From Achromobacter sp. Root83 (lineage in GTDB: Bacteria > Pseudomonadota > Gammaproteobacteria > Burkholderiales > Burkholderiaceae_B): a stretch of DNA of 64,000 nt. Location of the stretch: contig NZ_LMIU01000025.1 in NCBI RefSeq assembly GCF_001428845.1, forward strand, positions 210,419 through 274,418. The letters are read 5' to 3'. Shown piece by piece: positions 18,518 to 27,595 of this stretch. The notes beneath the pieces are model-generated. The model was not told where the DNA came from and searched no databases. It saw nothing but the letters and a program-made list of their open reading frames with translations. The stretch's first letter is position 1. The number at the start of each line of letters is the position of its first letter. Made by a program: the position numbers and the translations under genes.

Positions 18518-19519
18518 TTACAGCGCGCTTTGGACGCGCCCGGCGACGTCGGCGGAGACCCACTTGGTCCAGACGTCGGGCTTGTTTTTCAGGAACCACT
18601 TGGCCACGGCGTTGGAATCGTCACCGGACTCTTCCATGTGGGCCAGCGTTTCATTGATCACCGGCAGCGGCACCGAGACCTTGGACAGGAATTCGGTGAG
18701 CTTGGGGGCTTCCTGCGAGAACTTGGTGTTCACGGCGGTGAAGACGGGATTGTCGGGATAGGCGCTGGCCTCGGGCTTGGCGCACTTGCTCGACGTCAGG
18801 CACTTGTGCTTTTCAGCATCGTAAGGCGGCATGTCCAGCTTGACCAGGTCCATCGCGCCGACCAGCGGCGTGGGCGACCAGTAATAGAAGACCACGTTCT
18901 GCTTGCGCTTGTAGGCCGACATCAGGGCCGCCTTCTGCGCGGCGCCCGTACCCGGCGAGTACAACGTGTAGGTGTCGTCCAGCTTCAGGGCGTGGAACAG
19001 GTTGTTGCTGGTCACTTCGCAGCCCCAGCCCGCCGGGCAGCCGTAGAACCGGCCCTTGCCGGGCTCTTCCGGATCCTTGAATTCGTCCTTGAACTTGGGC
19101 AGATCGGCCGCGGACTTCAGCTCGGGCAGGCGCTCGGCCGTGTAGCGGGGGATGTACCAGCCCTCGGCGCCCATGTACAGGTCGCCGATGCGCTTGACCT
19201 TGCCGGTCTTCTCGGCGCGGTCCCAGGGATCGGCCACGCTGTTCAGCCAGATCTCGGTATTGATGTCCAGGTCGCCGCGCTCAAGCGCGGCCAGGGCGGG
19301 CAGGGTCTCGGTGGGCAGGGTTTCGGTCTTGCAACCGTAGCCCTTTTCCATGATGAAACGCTCGACGTCCACGAGAACCAGGTTGGATTCCCAATTCATG
19401 GCGCCGAAGGTGACCGGCCGCTTGATTTCGCACTGAGGGGCGTCGGCGGCTTGGGCCGTTCCGGCGAACGCGAACAACACGGCCACGGCGGCCAGGGTCT
19501 TGACAGGGGTAAAACGCAT
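18518..19519 (-). CDS. proX: Glycine betaine ABC transporter substrate-binding protein (ProX-like)
   Basis: A 333-residue periplasmic binding protein of the OpuAC type. The signal peptide runs to about residue 25 (ending GTAQAAD). The mature part contains the family regions RPVTFGAMNWESNLVLVDVERFIME, DINTEIWLNSVADPW and GAEGWYIPRYTAERLPELK, with several Trp and Tyr residues that could form the aromatic cage for trimethylammonium groups. It is transcribed in the same direction as proW and proV with a 292-bp gap. A 517-bp AT-rich region lies upstream and is the expected place for osmotic regulation. Confidence 0.93.
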   Translation of the reverse strand: MRFTPVKTLAAVAVLFAFAGTAQAADAPQCEIKRPVTFGAMNWESNLVLVDVERFIMEKGYGCKTETLPTETLPALAALERGDLDINTEIWLNSVADPWDRAEKTGKVKRIGDLYMGAEGWYIPRYTAERLPELKSAADLPKFKDEFKDPEEPGKGRFYGCPAGWGCEVTSNNLFHALKLDDTYTLYSPGTGAAQKAALMSAYKRKQNVVFYYWSPTPLVGAMDLVKLDMPPYDAEKHKCLTSSKCAKPEASAYPDNPVFTAVNTKFSQEAPKLTEFLSKVSVPLPVINETLAHMEESGDDSNAVAKWFLKNKPDVWTKWVSADVAGRVQSAL

Positions 19520-19688
19520 TGGCTATTTGCCTCCATAGGTTCAGGCACACACGCCAGGCCGGGTTTGGCCTGGTAGTGCCATGGAGCTAAGGGGGTTGTG
19601 CGGAAGACGGGCAGAACCGCCAATACAAACCGAACACTAGCAACAAGACGGGCCGCGAAGGGTGCGGGGTCTTGCAAGACAGGAGTTC

Positions 19689-19705
19689 CAAAAACAATGT
19701 TTTTG
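19689..19705. promoter_or_regulatory. 17-bp palindrome upstream of proX
   Basis: CAAAAACA-A-TGTTTTTG is a perfect dyad with 8-bp arms and a single central base, about 170 bp before the proX start. It is a candidate operator or nucleoid-protein site. Confidence 0.4.
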
Positions 19706-19990
19706 AAAACCCACAGAAAGTGAACAAACTGAACGAAGAAGCCAGCATCTTAAACGAAATTGCTGTGCAACCCAACCCCACGCATGAATGAAACAGATAC
19801 ATCCGGGGCTCAGCGCCTAAGGGATAACCCGTATCAACAAGGGGCGAATTGCCAATTTTCCCAGGGGAAATTTGGTTCAAAAATAAAGATACATTCAGTT
19901 AATGTTTTGTTCATATTAATACATACAAGGCGTTCCAAAACGGGCCAAAAGCCCGTTTCGGACATGCGCAAGGGGGTTTTCAATCGCACT

Positions 19991-20013
19991 GAGGGGGCGC
20001 CACGCGCCCCCTC
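19991..20013 (-). terminator. Probable terminator of the ten-gene operon
   Basis: GAGGGGGCGC-CAC-GCGCCCCCTC is a perfect 10-bp stem with a 3-base loop, 23 bp past the stop codon of the last operon gene. On the minus strand no clear U-run follows, so confidence is moderate. Confidence 0.5.
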
Positions 20014-20036
20014 CCCGTCCCGCGTTGTCTAACCCC

Positions 20037-21029
20037 CTATTTCCGGGTCAGCGATTGCTCGTAAGGCCCCGCGTCCAGCGCGCCGGCCGGCAAATCGCCC
20101 TTGAGCGTGCCGTTGCTCTTGAATATCTGGAACTCGCGCGTGAGCGTGTCCAGGTCCGCCGCGTTCAGCGACACGCGATAGTTCTCTTGCCACAGATCCG
20201 CGAACACTTGCGCGTCCGCCTGCGGCAGATTGGCCGCCTTCTGCACCGCGCCAACCACCTCCGCGGGATGGGCCTGGCCGTACTCCAGCGCCTTGCGCAG
20301 CGCCACGATGGCACGCACCACGGCGTCCGGGTTCTTTTGCAGGTACTCGGCGCGGACCACGCCCACGGCGTTATAGGGAACGCTGTCGCTCTTGGTCAGC
20401 GTCTTCCACTGTTCGCCGAAGGTGGACAGCGTCCGCACCCTCAGGTCCTTCAACTGCGCGGTGGTGACGTTGCGCAGCGCGGCGGCGTCCACTTCCTTTT
20501 GCGCCAGGAACTGCACCAGGCGGGGTTCGTTGCCCGGCACCAGCGTGAATTCGTTTTCCTTGATGCCATGGTTGCCCGCCAGCACCGCGTTGGCGATGGT
20601 GGCCGTGGAACTGCCCGCCGGCGACATGCCGATCTTCTTGCCCTTCAGGTCGGCAAGCGATCGGATCGGAGAATCCTCCAGCACCACGAAGGATACGTTC
20701 GAGGGCTGGGTGGCCAGCACGATCTTGACGGGCACGCCATCGGTGGCCAGCGCGAACGCGCCCGCCGCCGGAGACCCGAAGGCCAGGTCGATGGCATTGG
20801 CGGCGATGGCGCGGGTTGGGCCGTTGACGTCCGAAAAATGCACGTACTCCACGTCCAGGCCCTGGTCCTTGAAGAAGCTGCCGGCCTCCAGCACGGCGCC
20901 ATATCCCAGCGTAAGGCCGCTGGGCCAGTAGCCGACGCGGATTTTTTCCGCATGCGCCGGCAGCGCGGCCACGCCCCCGGCAAGCACGGCGAAGACGGCC
21001 GCGCGTTTGATCAGATGCAAGACGTTCAT
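20037..21029 (-). CDS. ABC transporter substrate-binding protein (SsuA/NMT1 type)
   Basis: A 330-residue periplasmic binding protein with a signal peptide ending near residue 27 (LPAHAEK). The mature start IRVGYWPSGLTLGYGAVLE and blocks such as AIAANAIDLAFGSPAAGAFA and LADLKGKKIGMSPAGSSTA are typical of the NrtA/SsuA/TauA/thiamine-precursor fold. It is the last gene of the operon, 28 bp after the class II aldolase gene. It could serve either of the two ABC permease/ATPase pairs in the same operon. The ligand is unknown; no sulfonate monooxygenase is nearby, so annotation as a sulfonate transporter would be unsupported. Confidence 0.9.
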   Translation of the reverse strand: MNVLHLIKRAAVFAVLAGGVAALPAHAEKIRVGYWPSGLTLGYGAVLEAGSFFKDQGLDVEYVHFSDVNGPTRAIAANAIDLAFGSPAAGAFALATDGVPVKIVLATQPSNVSFVVLEDSPIRSLADLKGKKIGMSPAGSSTATIANAVLAGNHGIKENEFTLVPGNEPRLVQFLAQKEVDAAALRNVTTAQLKDLRVRTLSTFGEQWKTLTKSDSVPYNAVGVVRAEYLQKNPDAVVRAIVALRKALEYGQAHPAEVVGAVQKAANLPQADAQVFADLWQENYRVSLNAADLDTLTREFQIFKSNGTLKGDLPAGALDAGPYEQSLTRK

Positions 21030-21057
21030 GATTGCTCCAGAAGTAAGTCCTGCCCCG

Positions 21058-21837
21058 TCACAGGACTGGCGGCAGGTGTCGATAGGTGGGGTCGGACTGA
21101 TCCAATCCGCGCAGCAGCGCTTGCCACAGGCGCGGGCTGCTGCGCCCGGCGGCGCGGTCGAAGGTATCCGCCGCGCGCTGGATCGCGTCGCGCGCGGGCA
21201 CCGCGACCGCCTGGCCGGTCGCCTGGATCTGCAGTTGGGCCCGGCAGGCGAATTCCAGGAAGAACATCAGCTCGAATGCCTCGCCCACGGTCGAGCCGCA
21301 GGTCAGCAGGCCGTGGTTGCGCAGCATCAGCGCTTTGTGCGGGCCCAGGTCGCGCACCAGCCGGGCGCGCTCGTCCAGATCGACCGCCACCCCCTCGTAG
21401 GCGTGGTAGCCGATGCGGTTGTGAAAGCGCGCCGCGTGCTGGGTGTAGGGCAACAGGCCATCGCGCAAGGCGGACACCGCCACGCCGGCCAGCGTGTGGG
21501 TGTGCATGACGCACACGGCATCGGGCCGCGCCTGATGCACCGCCGAGTGGATGACGAAACCCGCCCGGTTGATGCCCAGCCCGGCCGGGTCGTCCAGCAG
21601 CTCACCGTCCGGCCCCACGGTCACCAGGTTGTCGGCCCGGATCTCTTCGAACAGCAGTCCGAAGGGATTGATCAGGAACCGGTCTTCGGCGCCCGGCAGC
21701 CTTGCCGAGATGTGCGTGTAGATGAGGTCCGTCATGCCGAACTGGGCCGCCAGCCGATGGCACGCCGCCAGGTCGATCCGCATCCGCGCCCGCGCGGTCT
21801 CCAGCGATTCAGGGCCGGGCTTGGGTATCTGCGCCAC
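21058..21837 (-). CDS. Class II aldolase/adducin-family protein
   Basis: A 259-residue protein starting at GTG 21837, with GGGAGG 6 bp upstream that fixes this start inside the 3' end of the permease gene (29-bp overlap). Zinc-site histidines are visible in VMHTHTLAG (near residue 112) and LRNHGLLTCG (near residue 172). FLINPFGLLFEEIRADNLV near 53-71 is a typical substrate-proximal region. Family members cleave phosphorylated sugars or act on hydroxyacids and aromatic acids as decarboxylases. In this locus, which has no sugar genes, a retro-aldol or decarboxylation step on a carboxylic acid is more likely than fuculose metabolism. That is inference. Confidence 0.9.
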   Translation of the reverse strand: MAQIPKPGPESLETARARMRIDLAACHRLAAQFGMTDLIYTHISARLPGAEDRFLINPFGLLFEEIRADNLVTVGPDGELLDDPAGLGINRAGFVIHSAVHQARPDAVCVMHTHTLAGVAVSALRDGLLPYTQHAARFHNRIGYHAYEGVAVDLDERARLVRDLGPHKALMLRNHGLLTCGSTVGEAFELMFFLEFACRAQLQIQATGQAVAVPARDAIQRAADTFDRAAGRSSPRLWQALLRGLDQSDPTYRHLPPVL

Positions 21838-22591
21838 CGGCGGCCTCCCAGAACACGATCTTGCGATGCAGCCAGCGCACGGTCTGCGCGCCCGCGATGC
21901 CGAAGGCGGCCAGCAGGATCACGCCGGCGAACATGGTGCTGACATTCAGGTTGACGGCGGCCGATCCGATCAGATAGCCCAGCCCCGCTTCCGAGGACAC
22001 CAGTTCACCCACCACCGTTCCGATCAGCGCGAGCGACACCCCGATCTGCAGGCCGGCGAATATGTCGCCCGAGGCGGCCGGCAGCTTGACGTGGCGGAAG
22101 ATGTACCAGCGCGACGCCGAGAACGCGCGGCACGCATCGATCAGGTCGGGATCCACGCGGCGGATGCCCACGATGGTGTTGATGAACAGCGGGAAAAAGC
22201 AGATAAGCACCACCAGCACCACCTTGGACGCCAGGCCGAAGCCGAACCAGACGAGGATCAGCGGCGCCAGCGCCACCTTGGGCGTGGCCTGGATGGCGAC
22301 CAGCAAGGGGTAGACAAACTTCTCGAACGTGCGCGACTCCGCCAGCAGCGCGCCCAGCAGTAGCGCCAGCGCGCTGCCGATCGCGTAGCCGATCAGCGTC
22401 GCGGACACGGTGTAGCCGATGTGGCGCCAGACGGTGCCGTCCTGGAAAATGGACACCAGCGTGCGGAACACGGCGCCCGGCGTGGTCAGTATGTAGTCGG
22501 GGACCCGGAAGAAAGTCACGGAAAAGTGCCAGGCCAGCAGCACCACGGCCAGCGTGGCGAGCGGATAGAGAACAGCGGTGAGTCTTTGCAT
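21809..22591 (-). CDS. ABC transporter permease (SsuC/TauC type)
   Basis: A 260-residue permease with about six transmembrane spans. The N-terminal span, DGTVWRHIGYTVSATLIGYAIGS and the EAA loop (DLIDACRAFSASRWYIFRHVKLPAA) are typical of nitrate/sulfonate/taurine transporters. It starts 3 bp after the ATPase gene ends and overlaps the aldolase gene by 29 bp. It should pair with the ATPase at 22595 and the binding protein at 23353, giving one complete importer. Confidence 0.93.
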   Translation of the reverse strand: MQRLTAVLYPLATLAVVLLAWHFSVTFFRVPDYILTTPGAVFRTLVSIFQDGTVWRHIGYTVSATLIGYAIGSALALLLGALLAESRTFEKFVYPLLVAIQATPKVALAPLILVWFGFGLASKVVLVVLICFFPLFINTIVGIRRVDPDLIDACRAFSASRWYIFRHVKLPAASGDIFAGLQIGVSLALIGTVVGELVSSEAGLGYLIGSAAVNLNVSTMFAGVILLAAFGIAGAQTVRWLHRKIVFWEAAGGADTQARP

Positions 22592-22594
22592 GGT

Positions 22595-23356
22595 TCAGCC
22601 GATGAAGTGGCGCCGAAGGTGCTCGGCGGCGGCGGTGAATGCCGGCTCGGCCAGCGTGGCCATCGAGCGCGGACGCGGAATTTCCACGCGAAAATCCTCC
22701 ACCACCCGACCCGGCCGGGCCGACATGACCAGGACGCGATCGGACAGCATCACGGCCTCGGGGATGCTGTGGGTGATGAACAGCACCGACTTGCGGTCGC
22801 GCATCCAGATCCGTTGCAGTTCCAGCGTCAGGGCCTCGCGCGTCATCGCGTCCAGCGCGGCGAACGGCTCATCCATGAGCAGCAGCTTGGGATCGCGCTG
22901 CAGCATCCGCGCCAGGCCCACCCGCTGCTGCATGCCGCCGGACAATTCCCTGGGATAGTTGTCGGCGAAGTCGCGCAGGCCCACCAGGTCCAGCAGGTCC
23001 CGGGCACGGCGCACGGCCCCGTCGCCGCGCTCGCCCGCGGTCTGGCTGGGCAGGAGCACGTTGTCCAGCACCGTCCGCCACGGCAGCAGGGTGGGCTTCT
23101 GGAAGGCCACGCCGATATCGCGGTTGGGCCCGTCGACGGGCGCGCCGGCCACCTCGATATGCCCGCGCGTGGGCGCCAGCAGGCCGGCGGCAAGCTTGAG
23201 CAAGGTGGATTTTCCGCAGCCCGACGGGCCCAGGAGGGTGACGAACTCGCCCTCGCCCACGCTCAGGTCCACGCCGCTCAGCGCGTCGATGCTGCCGCGC
23301 CGCGTCTGATAGGACACCGACAGGGCCCGCGTCCGCAGCAAGGGCGCAGCCGTCAT
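22595..23356 (-). CDS. ABC transporter ATP-binding protein (SsuB/TauB type)
   Basis: A 253-residue ATPase. Walker A is LLGPSGCGKSTLLK, the signature is LSGGMQQRVGLARML, Walker B is LLMDEPFAALD, and the switch His is in FITHSIPEAVML. Its first 4 bases overlap the stop codon of the upstream binding protein gene (ATGA), and the permease gene follows after 3 bp, so the three are translationally coupled. This is one of two ATPases in the operon. Confidence 0.95.
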   Translation of the reverse strand: MTAAPLLRTRALSVSYQTRRGSIDALSGVDLSVGEGEFVTLLGPSGCGKSTLLKLAAGLLAPTRGHIEVAGAPVDGPNRDIGVAFQKPTLLPWRTVLDNVLLPSQTAGERGDGAVRRARDLLDLVGLRDFADNYPRELSGGMQQRVGLARMLQRDPKLLLMDEPFAALDAMTREALTLELQRIWMRDRKSVLFITHSIPEAVMLSDRVLVMSARPGRVVEDFRVEIPRPRSMATLAEPAFTAAAEHLRRHFIG

Positions 23357-24435
23357 TGGGCCGCCTTGGCCTGCGCCCGCACGGCGGCGGCGTCGAAACG
23401 GCTGAACTGCGGGACGAGCTGGTTGCTGAAGATCTTTTCGACCGGAATGTTGTCGGTGTTGAACTCGCCGGCCGCGTGCATGGCGCCGACGAACGCGCGG
23501 ATCACGGGCAGATCGAATTCACCCGGCACGCGGTCGGCGCCGTCGGGGCGGCGCAACGTACTGTCCATGCGCTTCTTGACCAGCACGACCGCCTCGTCCA
23601 GGTGCTTCTGGTAGTCGCCGTCCTTTGGCTTGGCTTCGGGCTGGTACTTCCAGAACGTTTCGGCGCACAGGCGCGGATTGGCGTCGCAAGCCAGCACCGC
23701 CTTGGTGTAGGCGCGCCCGAAACGGGCCAGCAGGTCGGGCTGGTCGCGCAGCGTGTCCTCGTGCGCGATGAAGCCGTTGCTGTTGATCTTCTGGAAGACC
23801 GGCGGATACGGCAGGCGGCGGACCTTCGTGCCGGTCAGCTCCAGCATCGCCGTCCAGGAGCTGTTGTAGTTCAAGGCGTCCACCCGGCCCTCCTTCAGCG
23901 CCAGGAAGCCCGAACCCAGCACGCCGACCGCCACGATGTCGACATCCTTGCCCGGCTCCAGGGATTCCTGGCGCAACAGCGCCCGCGTCGAAGGAATGGT
24001 TCCCCAGGTCAGCGCGCCCACGCCGATCTTCTTGCCTTTCAGGTCCTTGATCGTCTTGATGGGGCCGTCGGCCAGCACCGCCAGTTCCAGCTCGTTCGAG
24101 GGAATCGCGTTGTAGAAGTAGCGCACGGGCAGCGGCGTCTTGCCGGTCTCGTAGCTGGACAGCACGGGTTCCGGCAATGGCAGCCCGATGGTGACCTTCT
24201 TGGAAGCCACCTGCGGCAGCAGGGCGCCCGCGCCCTGGAACACGATGGCCTTGACCTCGATGTTCTCTTCGCCGAAGTAGCCCAGGTCCTTGCCCAGTCC
24301 ATAGACGCCGCCGCTGGCGACGGTCAGGGGAATGCCCAGGGCCAGGGTGACGGTGTCGGCGGCCTGCGCGGCCGACGCGGCGGACAAGGCCAATGCGGCC
24401 GCGCCAAGGCGGGCCGGGATGCGGGAGGTTTTCAT
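23353..24435 (-). CDS. ABC transporter substrate-binding protein (NMT1/TauA-like)
   Basis: A 360-residue secreted binding protein with signal peptide ending near residue 26 (AAQAADT). VTLALGIPLTVASGGVYGLGKDLGYFGEENIEVKA resembles the start of NMT1-like receptors (quoted by its position, residues 27-61), followed by IKDLKGKKIGVGALTWGTIPSTRALL. It is about 30 residues longer than the operon's other binding protein and only distantly like it. It has two cysteines near residues 248 and 255 (LACDANPRLCAETF) that could form a disulfide. It precedes the ATPase with a 4-bp overlap, so it belongs to that importer. The ligand is unknown. Confidence 0.9.
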   Translation of the reverse strand: MKTSRIPARLGAAALALSAASAAQAADTVTLALGIPLTVASGGVYGLGKDLGYFGEENIEVKAIVFQGAGALLPQVASKKVTIGLPLPEPVLSSYETGKTPLPVRYFYNAIPSNELELAVLADGPIKTIKDLKGKKIGVGALTWGTIPSTRALLRQESLEPGKDVDIVAVGVLGSGFLALKEGRVDALNYNSSWTAMLELTGTKVRRLPYPPVFQKINSNGFIAHEDTLRDQPDLLARFGRAYTKAVLACDANPRLCAETFWKYQPEAKPKDGDYQKHLDEAVVLVKKRMDSTLRRPDGADRVPGEFDLPVIRAFVGAMHAAGEFNTDNIPVEKIFSNQLVPQFSRFDAAAVRAQAKAAQ

Positions 24436-24493
24436 AGATTAGGAAATCCGTTGGTGATCGGTCAGGTTGAGTTCGGTATGCGGGAAACGGCCG

Positions 24494-26026
24494 TCAGGTC
24501 GCCGCGGCCTGGCGCAGCGCTTCCAGCGCCTGCTGCTTGAGCAGATTGCGGTCGACCTTGTTGGTGGAGGCGAGCGGCAGCGCGTCCAGGAACCAGACCC
24601 GGCGCGGATGCTGATAGGCCGGCGCGTGCGCCAGCGCATGCTGCTTGACGGCGTCTTCCGTCAGGTTGCCGGCGGCGGCCGGCACGACGAACGCCACCGG
24701 CTTGTGGCCCTTGATGTCGTCCGGCACCGGCACCACGCAGGCCTGCTGCACGCCGGCAAGCGTCTCCAGCACCTTCTCGACTTCGCCGGGAAAGATGTTT
24801 TCGCCGCCCGATACGAACATGTCGTCGTCGCGGCCGACGAAGTAATAGAAGCCCTGCGCGTCGCGGCGGAGCACATCGCCGGTGACGTAATAGCCGTCGG
24901 CCGTGATGGCGGCGCGGATGTCGGGCCGGTTGTGATAGCCCAGCATGATGCCGGGGCTTTTCACCTGCAGCACGCCCTGGTCGCCTTCCCTGCCCTGCGC
25001 ATCCACCAGCCGCACCTGCACCTGGGGATGGGCATGTCCGATGGACATGTCGGGCTGCGCCAGCCCGTCCGGATGCGGACCGAACGTCACGGGGCCGGCC
25101 TCGGTGGTGCCGTAGGAATTGATCACGCGCGCCTGCGGCAATGCGCGGCGGATGGCGGCCTGCAGGGCCTCGCTGACAGGCGCCGATCCCATCCGCACGA
25201 CCTGCACGCTGCTCAGGTCCGCGCTGGCCAGCAGATCCTGTTCGCGCAGCACCATCGCCATCATGGGCGGCACGGACGTGAGCCAGGTGGGCCGATAGCG
25301 CGCGATCGCCTCAATGTAGGGCCGCGCCTTGAACTGCGGCAGCAGCACGATGGCCGCCTGCCCGGCCAGCGCAAGCTGGCACAGCGCCAGCGCGTTCATG
25401 TGATACATGGGCGCGGCGATCAGGTAACGCTCGCCCGCCAGGCTCAGTCCGGCCAGACGGGTGCGCACCACCCAGAGATGGCTGCGATGCGACAGCACCA
25501 CGCCCTTGGGCTTGCCGGTGGATCCGGACGTGTACAGGAAAAACGCGGCTTCGTCGGGCGCCGGCCTGATGGCCTGAAACGGCCCCGGGTCCAGCAAGGC
25601 GTCGAAGCCTGTTTCCCCTTGCCCGCCGAATTGCACCACGGGCAGATCCCGCGGCGCCTGTTCGCGCCGGGCGGCGTCGCAGAACACCAGCCGGGCGCCG
25701 CTATCCTGGATGACGAAGTCGGACAGGGCGCGCGGAAACTTGTGGTTCACCGGCACCACCACCAGGCCGGCGCGCTGCGCCCCCAGCAGCACGGCCAGGA
25801 ACTGCGCGCTGTTGGCCGCCAGCACGGCGACCCGGTCCCCGCGCTGCAAGCCGCGGCGCAGCAGTCCGCGCGCAACGGCGTCGGCCAGGCTGGCAAGCTC
25901 GCCGAACGTCAGGCGCGTCTCGTTCAGGTCCTCGTCCAGCGCGATGACGGCCAGCGCGTCCCGGTCGACGTCCGGCGGAGCAAGATCGCCCAGGTTGTAG
26001 GGATGGGTGGCGGAATCGGTGCTCAT
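24494..26026 (-). CDS. AMP-forming acyl-CoA synthetase (ANL superfamily)
   Basis: A 510-residue acid:CoA ligase. Motifs in order: P-loop-like YTSGSTGKPKGVV near 168-180, SYGTTEAGP near 304-312, YYVTGDVLRRDAQGFYYFVGRDDDM near 379-403 with the adenylate-binding Asp, the hinge SGGENIFPGEVE, and the C-terminal catalytic Lys in ASTNKVDRN near 492. It activates a carboxylic acid to its CoA thioester with ATP. The chain length is normal for medium-chain, aryl or branched acid ligases. It lies between a thioesterase gene and a binding protein gene in the operon, and probably activates the imported acid so the racemase at 30756 can act on it. Confidence 0.94.
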   Translation of the reverse strand: MSTDSATHPYNLGDLAPPDVDRDALAVIALDEDLNETRLTFGELASLADAVARGLLRRGLQRGDRVAVLAANSAQFLAVLLGAQRAGLVVVPVNHKFPRALSDFVIQDSGARLVFCDAARREQAPRDLPVVQFGGQGETGFDALLDPGPFQAIRPAPDEAAFFLYTSGSTGKPKGVVLSHRSHLWVVRTRLAGLSLAGERYLIAAPMYHMNALALCQLALAGQAAIVLLPQFKARPYIEAIARYRPTWLTSVPPMMAMVLREQDLLASADLSSVQVVRMGSAPVSEALQAAIRRALPQARVINSYGTTEAGPVTFGPHPDGLAQPDMSIGHAHPQVQVRLVDAQGREGDQGVLQVKSPGIMLGYHNRPDIRAAITADGYYVTGDVLRRDAQGFYYFVGRDDDMFVSGGENIFPGEVEKVLETLAGVQQACVVPVPDDIKGHKPVAFVVPAAAGNLTEDAVKQHALAHAPAYQHPRRVWFLDALPLASTNKVDRNLLKQQALEALRQAAAT

Positions 26027-26092
26027 GAAAAAATTCCAGTAAGGTGTTCAGGCAAGGCACGCGCGCGGCGGACCGCCGCGCCTGGCCCGCCC

Positions 26093-26518
26093 CTAGGCCT
26101 TGGGCGGCGAGGTCAGATAGACGCCGCGCCCGCTGGCCAGCAGCACGCCCTGCGCATCCTCGATGCGCGCCTCGGCCACGGACAATTGCTTGCCGGCCTT
26201 GACCACCTTGCCGCGGATGGTCAGATCGCCCTGGATCGCCGGACGGTGATAGTCCACGCGCAGGTCCACCGTCGGCACGCCGCGCCCCGTGTAGGACACC
26301 AGCGCCCAATCGGCGGTCAGGTCGATCAGCGCGGCAAGAATGCCGCCATGCGTGTATGGATTGTCGGGATTGACGGCCCATTCTTCGCGCCAGGCGGCTT
26401 GAAGCACGATCTCGCCTTCTCCGACCGAAAGGACCTTCAGGCCCAGCCACTGGTGGTAGGGGCTGCGCAACAGCCGCGCCTGGATGTCGGCGGCGGCGGG
26501 CAAATTCTGTTCAGGCAT
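26093..26518 (-). CDS. PaaI-family hot-dog thioesterase
   Basis: A 141-residue single hot-dog domain. The motif NPYTHGGILAALIDLTADWAL (its HGG-x8-D core at about 56-69) is the PaaI signature that positions the attacking residue, followed by VDLRVDYHRPAIQGDLTIRGKVVKAGKQLSVAEARI. It would hydrolyse acyl- or aryl-CoA thioesters in the cytoplasm, rescuing CoA from dead-end intermediates or releasing the epimerised acid. It lies 21 bp after the MDR gene and 66 bp before the acyl-CoA ligase gene. Confidence 0.93.
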   Translation of the reverse strand: MPEQNLPAAADIQARLLRSPYHQWLGLKVLSVGEGEIVLQAAWREEWAVNPDNPYTHGGILAALIDLTADWALVSYTGRGVPTVDLRVDYHRPAIQGDLTIRGKVVKAGKQLSVAEARIEDAQGVLLASGRGVYLTSPPKA

Positions 26519-26539
26519 GTTCGGGTTTCCGGATGGGGT

Positions 26540-27556
26540 TCAGGGAGCAACGACGATCTTTCCGATGACCTTGCGGTCGCGGATGGCGGCAAGGCCTTCG
26601 GCCGCCTCTTCCAGCGGCACGACGCGATCGATCAGCGGCGCGATCTCGCCCCGGTCGATCAGGTCCAGCAAGGCGCGCAGGTCCTCGTCGTAGAAGCTGT
26701 TGGATCCCTTGACGGTCAGCTCGAAGCTCCAGATGTAGCGGAGGTCTTCCTTGGGGTCGTAGCCGGCCGTCGCGCCGCAGGTCAGCAGCGTGCCGCCTCG
26801 CCGGATGCAGCGCAGCGACGGCACCCAGGTGTCTCCACCGGTGAAGTTCACCACCACGTCAACGCCGCCCTCCGTGCCGCGCCGTTGCGGCTTTCCATAC
26901 TTCTGGATGGCCCATTTGGAGAAGTCGGTCTCGCGGTAGTCGACGACGTGGTCGGCGCCGATCTCGCGCAGCCGGGCCAGCTTGTCCGCGCCGCTGGCGC
27001 AGGCAATCACTTCGGCGCCCAGGCGCTTGGCCAGGATGACGCTGGCCGTGCCCACGCCGCCGCTTGCGCCCAGGATCAGGACCTTGTCGCCGGCCCGCAC
27101 CGTGCGGTGCGTGACCAGCATGCGGTGCGCGGTGCCGTAGGCCACGGGCAAAGCCGCGGCCTGTTCATACGTAACGTTGGCCGGCAGGGGAATCAGTTGC
27201 GCGGCCGACACCAGGCAGTACTGCGCCATGCCGCCGTCCAGCATTTCGCCCATCAACCCCTTCTCGCGGTTCAAGGGATTGACCAGCACGCGATCGCCCG
27301 CCTTCCAGCCCTCTACGTCCGCGCCGACCTCGGCGATATCGCCCGCCAGGTCCAGGCCGATCACCACGGGCAGCGGCACCTTGATGCCCGGCATGCCCTG
27401 CACCGTGAAGACATCGTGATAGTTAAAGGACGAGGCGCGCACGCGCACCACGACATGGCCGGGAATCGCCTGCGGCACAGGCTTGTCATGGACGACCGAC
27501 AATTGGTCCAGGCCGCCGTGCGCGTTGAGCACGAGCGCCTTCATGGTTTGGGACAT
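26540..27556 (-). CDS. MDR-family oxidoreductase lacking the catalytic zinc ligand
   Basis: A 338-residue medium-chain dehydrogenase/reductase. The N-terminal domain has VPQAIPGHVVVRVRASSFNYHDVF, where Asn replaces the usual zinc-binding Cys, and GLDLAGDIAEVGADV. The Rossmann loop is LGASGGVGTASVILAKRLGAEV. Zinc-free members reduce quinones, enones or enoyl-CoA with NADPH. In this operon a role in reducing or oxidising an acyl-CoA side chain is plausible. It lies 39 bp after the permease gene and 21 bp before the thioesterase gene. Confidence 0.92.
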   Translation of the reverse strand: MSQTMKALVLNAHGGLDQLSVVHDKPVPQAIPGHVVVRVRASSFNYHDVFTVQGMPGIKVPLPVVIGLDLAGDIAEVGADVEGWKAGDRVLVNPLNREKGLMGEMLDGGMAQYCLVSAAQLIPLPANVTYEQAAALPVAYGTAHRMLVTHRTVRAGDKVLILGASGGVGTASVILAKRLGAEVIACASGADKLARLREIGADHVVDYRETDFSKWAIQKYGKPQRRGTEGGVDVVVNFTGGDTWVPSLRCIRRGGTLLTCGATAGYDPKEDLRYIWSFELTVKGSNSFYDEDLRALLDLIDRGEIAPLIDRVVPLEEAAEGLAAIRDRKVIGKIVVAP

Positions 27557-27595
27557 ACGTATGGATCCGTGAGTGAAAAAAGGGGGTTGCGGGCG

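Larger units (their letters stand above)
19520..20036. other. Long AT-rich intergenic region upstream of the proX-type gene
   Basis: At 517 bp this is the longest gap in the window and visibly more AT-rich than its surroundings, especially 19680-19930. It must contain the promoter of proX and the 3' end of the large minus-strand operon that stops at 20037. A stem AAACGGGC/GCCCGTTT lies at 19938-19958. I see no credible gene in it. AT-rich upstream DNA suits H-NS-like repression and osmotic induction of betaine uptake, but that is inference. Confidence 0.5.

Noticed and set aside
19587..19880. A 97-codon minus-strand frame in the proX upstream region
   Set aside because: No ribosome binding site, no recognisable domain, and it lies in AT-rich regulatory DNA.
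20037..24435. Annotation of the ABC genes as an aliphatic sulfonate or taurine system
   Set aside because: No sulfonate monooxygenase, flavin reductase or taurine dioxygenase is nearby; the family is broad, so only the transporter class is supported.
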